A stretch of 16,536 nucleotides of DNA. Origin: CAIKZZ01 sp035524595 (lineage in GTDB: Bacteria; Pseudomonadota; Gammaproteobacteria; Steroidobacterales; Steroidobacteraceae). Positions within the stretch are counted from its first letter, which is position 1; the number at the start of each line of letters is the position of its first letter. The position numbers and the translations under genes were made by a program. The notes under the pieces are model-generated. The model had not been told where the DNA came from. It made no database searches and saw only the letters and a list, made by a program, of their open reading frames with translations. The DNA lies in contig DATKOP010000025.1 of the NCBI GenBank assembly GCA_035524595.1, positions 1 to 16,536 on the forward strand. Reading direction: 5' to 3'. Below are positions 13,769-16,536 of the stretch, one piece after another.

Positions 13769-14200
13769 ATGACCACCGCCGACGCCCGCCCCGGGCCGCC
13801 GCGCAACCTGCCGCGCAGCGTCGCTGCGATCCTCGCCGGAACCCTCGTCGTGATCGTGCTCTCGGTCGGCACCGACGAGCTCCTGCACCTCGCGCACGTC
13901 TACCCCGGCTGGGGCTACCCGATGCCGGAGCCGGCCCTCAACCTGCTGGCCCTCTCGTACCGGCTGGCGTTCAACGCCGCGGGCGCCTACGTCACGGCGC
14001 GGCTCGCGCCGCGCAACCCGGTGCGCCACCTGTGGGTGTTCGCGGCGATCGGCTTCGGCCTCGGCACGCTCGGCGCGGTCGCGACGCTGCCGATGCATCT
14101 GGGCCCCGCCTGGTACCCGATCGCGCTCGCGCTGAGCGCCTGGCCGTGCACCTGGCTCGGCTGGCGCCTCGTCCGCCGCGGGTCCGCCGGCCGCGCCTGA
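13769..14200 (+). CDS. Small four-helix membrane protein of unknown function
   Basis: The 143-aa product has four hydrophobic segments, at about 18-34, 56-78, 87-108 and 115-132. Landmarks include GTDELLHLAHVYPGWGYPM after the first helix, YRLAFNAAGAYVTARLAP across the second, and WYPIALALSAWPCTWLGWRL in the last. I have the impression of a widespread uncharacterised family with this GTD-LH and YPPWG-PM pattern but can name no function. A strong AAGGAG lies 8 nt before ATG 13769. The gene follows lpxH by 47 nt on the same strand and could be the third gene of the ppi-lpxH transcript. It ends 20 nt from miaE on the opposite strand. Confidence 0.85.
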   Translation: MTTADARPGPPRNLPRSVAAILAGTLVVIVLSVGTDELLHLAHVYPGWGYPMPEPALNLLALSYRLAFNAAGAYVTARLAPRNPVRHLWVFAAIGFGLGTLGAVATLPMHLGPAWYPIALALSAWPCTWLGWRLVRRGSAGRA

Positions 14201-14223
14201 GCCGCGGCCCGCGCGCGGCCTCA
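14198..14223. terminator. Inverted repeat spanning two convergent stop codons
   Basis: TGAGCCGCG (14198-14206) pairs with CGCGG-C-CTCA (14214-14223) with one bulged base and a 7-nt loop. It includes the stop codons of the small membrane protein and of miaE. An alternative pairing is CCGCGGCC (14202-14209) with GGCCGCGG (14224-14231). There is no T-run. It may act as a bidirectional 3'-end structure. Confidence 0.35.
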
Positions 14224-14841
14224 GGCCGCGGGCGGCGGCCCGGAGTGGAACCTGAGCGTCGGGTCCGGCCGCGTCGCGAGCTGCGCCTCGAGCGCGGCGA
14301 GCGTCCGGTAGCGCGCCGCGAGGTCGAGCCCGGTACGCGCCGCGTGGCGCTCGGCGAGCGAGAGATAGAGTCCCGTGTGGCGCGCCTCGGCGGCCTCGAG
14401 CCCGCGGTAGAACGCCGCCACCTCGGCCGGCAGGCGCGGCACGAGGCCGTGGAAGCGCTCCGCCGAGCGCGCCTCGATCAGCGCCCCGACGAGCAGGAGG
14501 TCGAGGCGCCGCTCCGGCTCGCGGGTCGCGAGCGCCCGCCTGAGCTCCCCCGCATAGCGGCCGGGCGCGAGCCTGGCGTAGGCGATGCCGAGCCGGCCCA
14601 TGAGTCCGAGCACCTGCTCGTAGTGGCGCAGCTCCTCGCGCGCGAGGCGCGCCAGCGCGAGCCCGAGCTCGGCGTCCTCGGCATAGGCGAACATCAGCCC
14701 GAGCGCGGTCGAGGCGGCCTTCTTCTCGCAGTTGGCGTGGTCGACGATCAGCAGGTCGAGGGCCGCGACCGCGGCCTCGTACCAGGCGGGCGGGGTCGGC
14801 GCGCAGAGCGCGTAGCGCGCCCCGCCGGCGGCCACGCTCAC
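14221..14841 (-). CDS. miaE: MiaE, tRNA 2-methylthio-N6-isopentenyladenosine-37 hydroxylase
   Basis: This non-haem diiron monooxygenase hydroxylates the isopentenyl group of ms2i6A at position 37 of tRNAs reading UNN codons. The product is 206 aa, within the family range. All six expected iron ligands are present in the ferritin-like four-helix pattern: Glu39 (DHANCEKKAAS), Glu70 and His73 (EELRHYEQV), Glu123 (ALIEARSAERF), Glu152 and His155 (EARHTGLYL). The GTG start at 14841 overlaps the kinase stop codon as GTGA, so translation is probably coupled to the kinase gene. In Salmonella, MiaE status affects growth on C4-dicarboxylic acids. That makes its position behind a glycerate kinase and a signalling kinase noteworthy, though the link is inference. 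Confidence 0.93.
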   Translation of the reverse strand: MSVAAGGARYALCAPTPPAWYEAAVAALDLLIVDHANCEKKAASTALGLMFAYAEDAELGLALARLAREELRHYEQVLGLMGRLGIAYARLAPGRYAGELRRALATREPERRLDLLLVGALIEARSAERFHGLVPRLPAEVAAFYRGLEAAEARHTGLYLSLAERHAARTGLDLAARYRTLAALEAQLATRPDPTLRFHSGPPPAA

Positions 14842-16100
14842 GGCGCGGGCGCGGCGCCCGCCGCCGGCCGCGCGTCGAGCTGCGCGTCGATCGCGGCGCA
14901 GATCTCGAGCCCCGTCTGGAAGCGCTCCGCCGGCTCCTTGCCGAGCAGCCGCTCGAGCAGCGGCTGCCACTCGGCGATGTCCTCCGGCAGCCGCGGGATC
15001 GGCGCGTGGCTGTGCTTGTAGATCACCGCCATCGGCGTCGGCGCCAGGAACGGCTTCTTGCCGGTCAGCATCTCGTAGAAGATCACGCCGAGGCTGTAGA
15101 TGTCGCTGCGCGCGTCGACGTCGCGGCCGTGGCCCTGCTCCGGGCTCATGTAGTAGGGCGTGCCGAAGATCTCGCCGGTGGCGGTGATCTCGGCCTCGAG
15201 CGACAGCTGCTTGGCGAGCCCGAAGTCGATCAGCGCGATCGTGCCGTCGGCGCGCATCATGACGTTGCCGGGCTTGAGGTCGCGGTGCAGCACACCGGCG
15301 GCGTGGATCGCCGCGAGCGCCGCGGCCATCTGCCTCAGGATCCCGACCGCCGCCAGCGGCACGATGCCGCGCCGCATGCGCGCGCGCAGGTCGCCGCTCG
15401 GGAAGTACTCCATCAGGATGAAGGCGTGATCGTCGGCGACGCCGAGCTCGTAGATCGACACCACGTTCGGGTGGTGGATCTGGCGGATGATCTCGTACTC
15501 CTGCAGGAAGCGGTCGAAGGTGCTGCCGCGGTCCTGCGAGTCCGGCACCTGCCGCAGCAGCTTCAGCACCACGAGCTTGGCCTCGCGCTCGCTCTCGGCG
15601 AGGTACACGGTCGAGATCGCGCTCGAGGCGATCGCGCGGATGCAGCGCACGCCTTTGATGACCGTGTGGCCGAACTTGTAGGCCTTCTCCGCCGCCGGGC
15701 TCGCGCGAAACGCGCCGAGCGCGCGGCGCTGCAGGTTCTCGGCGCTGCGCAGCAGCTGCACCAGCTCGCGGTGGTCGATGCGGCTCTTGGCGATGACGCC
15801 AAGCGCGCCCTGCTCGACCGCGGCCGCCGCGGCGGTCTCGTCGGGGCGCTCGATCAGGTAGATCACGGGCGGGAACAGCGGCCGCGCGCGCCCGTCCGCC
15901 AGCCACTCGAGCCCGGAGCCGCCGGCCGGCGCGTGGTCGAGCAGCACCGCGTCGAAGCCGGCCGCCGAGAACTCCGCCGGCAGGCGACCCTCGACCGCCG
16001 GCACGTGCTCGGCGATCACCGGCGCCTCGAAGGCCGTCACGAGGTGCTGGCGCAGCAGCCTGCGGTAGGTCGCGTCGTCGTCGATCAGCAGCACCTTCAC
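14838..16100 (-). CDS. Response-regulator receiver / Ser-Thr protein kinase fusion
   Basis: The 420-aa product starts with a receiver domain (about 1-120): acidic pocket Asp7-Asp8, putative phosphoacceptor Asp55 (AVLLDHAPAGGSG) and Lys105 (GVIAKS). The usual Thr/Ser switch residue is not apparent (VIYLIERP). After a linker, a Hanks-type kinase domain (about 150-410) has Lys180 (VVLKLL), a helix-C Glu (201 or 203), HRDLKPGN (272-279), DFG (292-294), GTPYYMSPEQ (313-322) and SDIYSLGVIFYEMLTGKKPF. These catalytic residues suggest activity, yet the nucleotide-binding loop reads AIASSAISTVYLAE with no glycines. No transmembrane segment follows, so it is cytosolic. The GTG start (16100) has GGAG 9 nt upstream and lies 4 nt after the glycerate kinase stop. 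Phosphorelay input into Ser/Thr phosphorylation is the natural reading; targets and partner histidine kinase are not in the window. Confidence 0.9.
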   Translation of the reverse strand: MKVLLIDDDATYRRLLRQHLVTAFEAPVIAEHVPAVEGRLPAEFSAAGFDAVLLDHAPAGGSGLEWLADGRARPLFPPVIYLIERPDETAAAAAVEQGALGVIAKSRIDHRELVQLLRSAENLQRRALGAFRASPAAEKAYKFGHTVIKGVRCIRAIASSAISTVYLAESEREAKLVVLKLLRQVPDSQDRGSTFDRFLQEYEIIRQIHHPNVVSIYELGVADDHAFILMEYFPSGDLRARMRRGIVPLAAVGILRQMAAALAAIHAAGVLHRDLKPGNVMMRADGTIALIDFGLAKQLSLEAEITATGEIFGTPYYMSPEQGHGRDVDARSDIYSLGVIFYEMLTGKKPFLAPTPMAVIYKHSHAPIPRLPEDIAEWQPLLERLLGKEPAERFQTGLEICAAIDAQLDARPAAGAAPAP

Positions 16101-16104
16101 GGGC

Positions 16105-16536
16105 TCACGCTCCGCCGGCGGCGGCCGCGGCCGGCGCCGGGTCCGGCGCGCGCCTAAGGCCCAGCACCACGTCGCCGACGTTGGTGCCGGTCGGGCCGGT
16201 GTGCAGGAGGTCGCCGCTGGCCTCGAGGAAGCTGCCCGAGTCGGCCGCCGCGAGCGCCGCGGCGGCGTCGAGCTCCAGGGCCGCGCCGCGCGCGACGGTC
16301 GTGCCGTCGACGATCGCGCCGGCGTCGGTCGTGTTGCCGTCGGTGCCGTCGGTGCCGGCGGCCAGCACCACGAGGTCGGCGTGCCCGGCGATCAGCCGCG
16401 CGCTCGCGAGCGCGAAATGCTGGTTGCGCCCGCCGCGGCCGGGCTCGGGCGGCAGCTCGACGCTCGTCTCGCCGCCCCACACCAGCAGGTCGGCGCTCGA
16501 GAGCGCGAGCTCGTGGGCGAAGCGGCTGGCCGCCGC
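16105..16536 (-). CDS. Glycerate 2-kinase, MOFRL family (C-terminal part)
   Basis: Only the last 143 residues are in the window; the frame runs off the right edge, beginning AAASRFAHELALSSADLLVW. The sequence has WGGETSVELP followed by GRGGRNQHFALA, then LVVLAAGTDGTDGNTTDAGAIVDG and the terminal PTGTNVGDVVLGL. These are the signatures of the DUF4147/MOFRL glycerate kinases, which phosphorylate D-glycerate to 2-phosphoglycerate in glyoxylate, serine or tartrate metabolism. The C-terminus ends with a Pro/Ala tail. The stop lies 4 nt before the start of the receiver-kinase gene, so the three genes form one transcript with this gene upstream. Confidence 0.92.
   Translation of the reverse strand, partial: AAASRFAHELALSSADLLVWGGETSVELPPEPGRGGRNQHFALASARLIAGHADLVVLAAGTDGTDGNTTDAGAIVDGTTVARGAALELDAAAALAAADSGSFLEASGDLLHTGPTGTNVGDVVLGLRRAPDPAPAAAAAGGA

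Overview
The window is a very GC-rich bacterial chromosome segment. Its gene complement points to a gammaproteobacterium: folD, cysS, lpxH and miaE, a periplasmic cyclophilin, and tRNA genes beside folD. I would guess a Nevskiales, Steroidobacterales or Xanthomonadales-like lineage, but the order is not proven by the sequence. From memory, pseudomonads carry lpxH - ppi - (glnS) - cysS - folD - tRNAs in this order. The same backbone is visible here, except that gltX occupies the glnS position and about 8 kb of other genes separates gltX from the cyclophilin gene.

Layout: (1) 57-279, tRNA-Arg(UCU) and tRNA-Pro(UGG) on the minus strand behind a recognisable sigma70-type promoter. (2) 414-1280, folD on the plus strand, meeting cysS tail to tail with 6 nt between them. 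(3) 1287-4141, gltX-cysS operon on the minus strand (ATGA overlap). (4) 4192-7887, minus-strand genes for an ICMT-fold membrane protein, a GT-C-like membrane glycosyltransferase and a SAM methyltransferase. (5) 8125-9135, a divergent plus-strand polyprenyl-phosphate glycosyltransferase (DPM1/GtrB/ArnC type). (6) 9253-12051, a minus-strand lipoprotein with a roughly 330-residue Ser/Gly stalk and a large unrecognised beta-rich C-terminal part, with its own strong promoter. (7) 12335-14200, plus-strand signal-peptide-bearing cyclophilin, lpxH and a small four-helix membrane protein. (8) 14221-16536, a minus-strand operon: glycerate 2-kinase (cut by the window edge), a response-regulator/Ser-Thr-kinase fusion, and miaE.

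How the parts may work together: blocks 1-3 and 7 are housekeeping genes (translation, one-carbon metabolism, envelope folding, lipid A synthesis). Blocks 4-6 look like an accessory envelope module. A membrane-bound glycosyltransferase would charge polyprenyl phosphate with a sugar, and a GT-C enzyme would transfer it on the periplasmic face. The neighbouring Ser-rich lipoprotein is an attractive, unproven acceptor. Block 8 links a central-carbon kinase, a phospho-signalling fusion protein and a tRNA hydroxylase in one tightly packed transcript. The window shows no insertion sequence, CRISPR array or phage gene.
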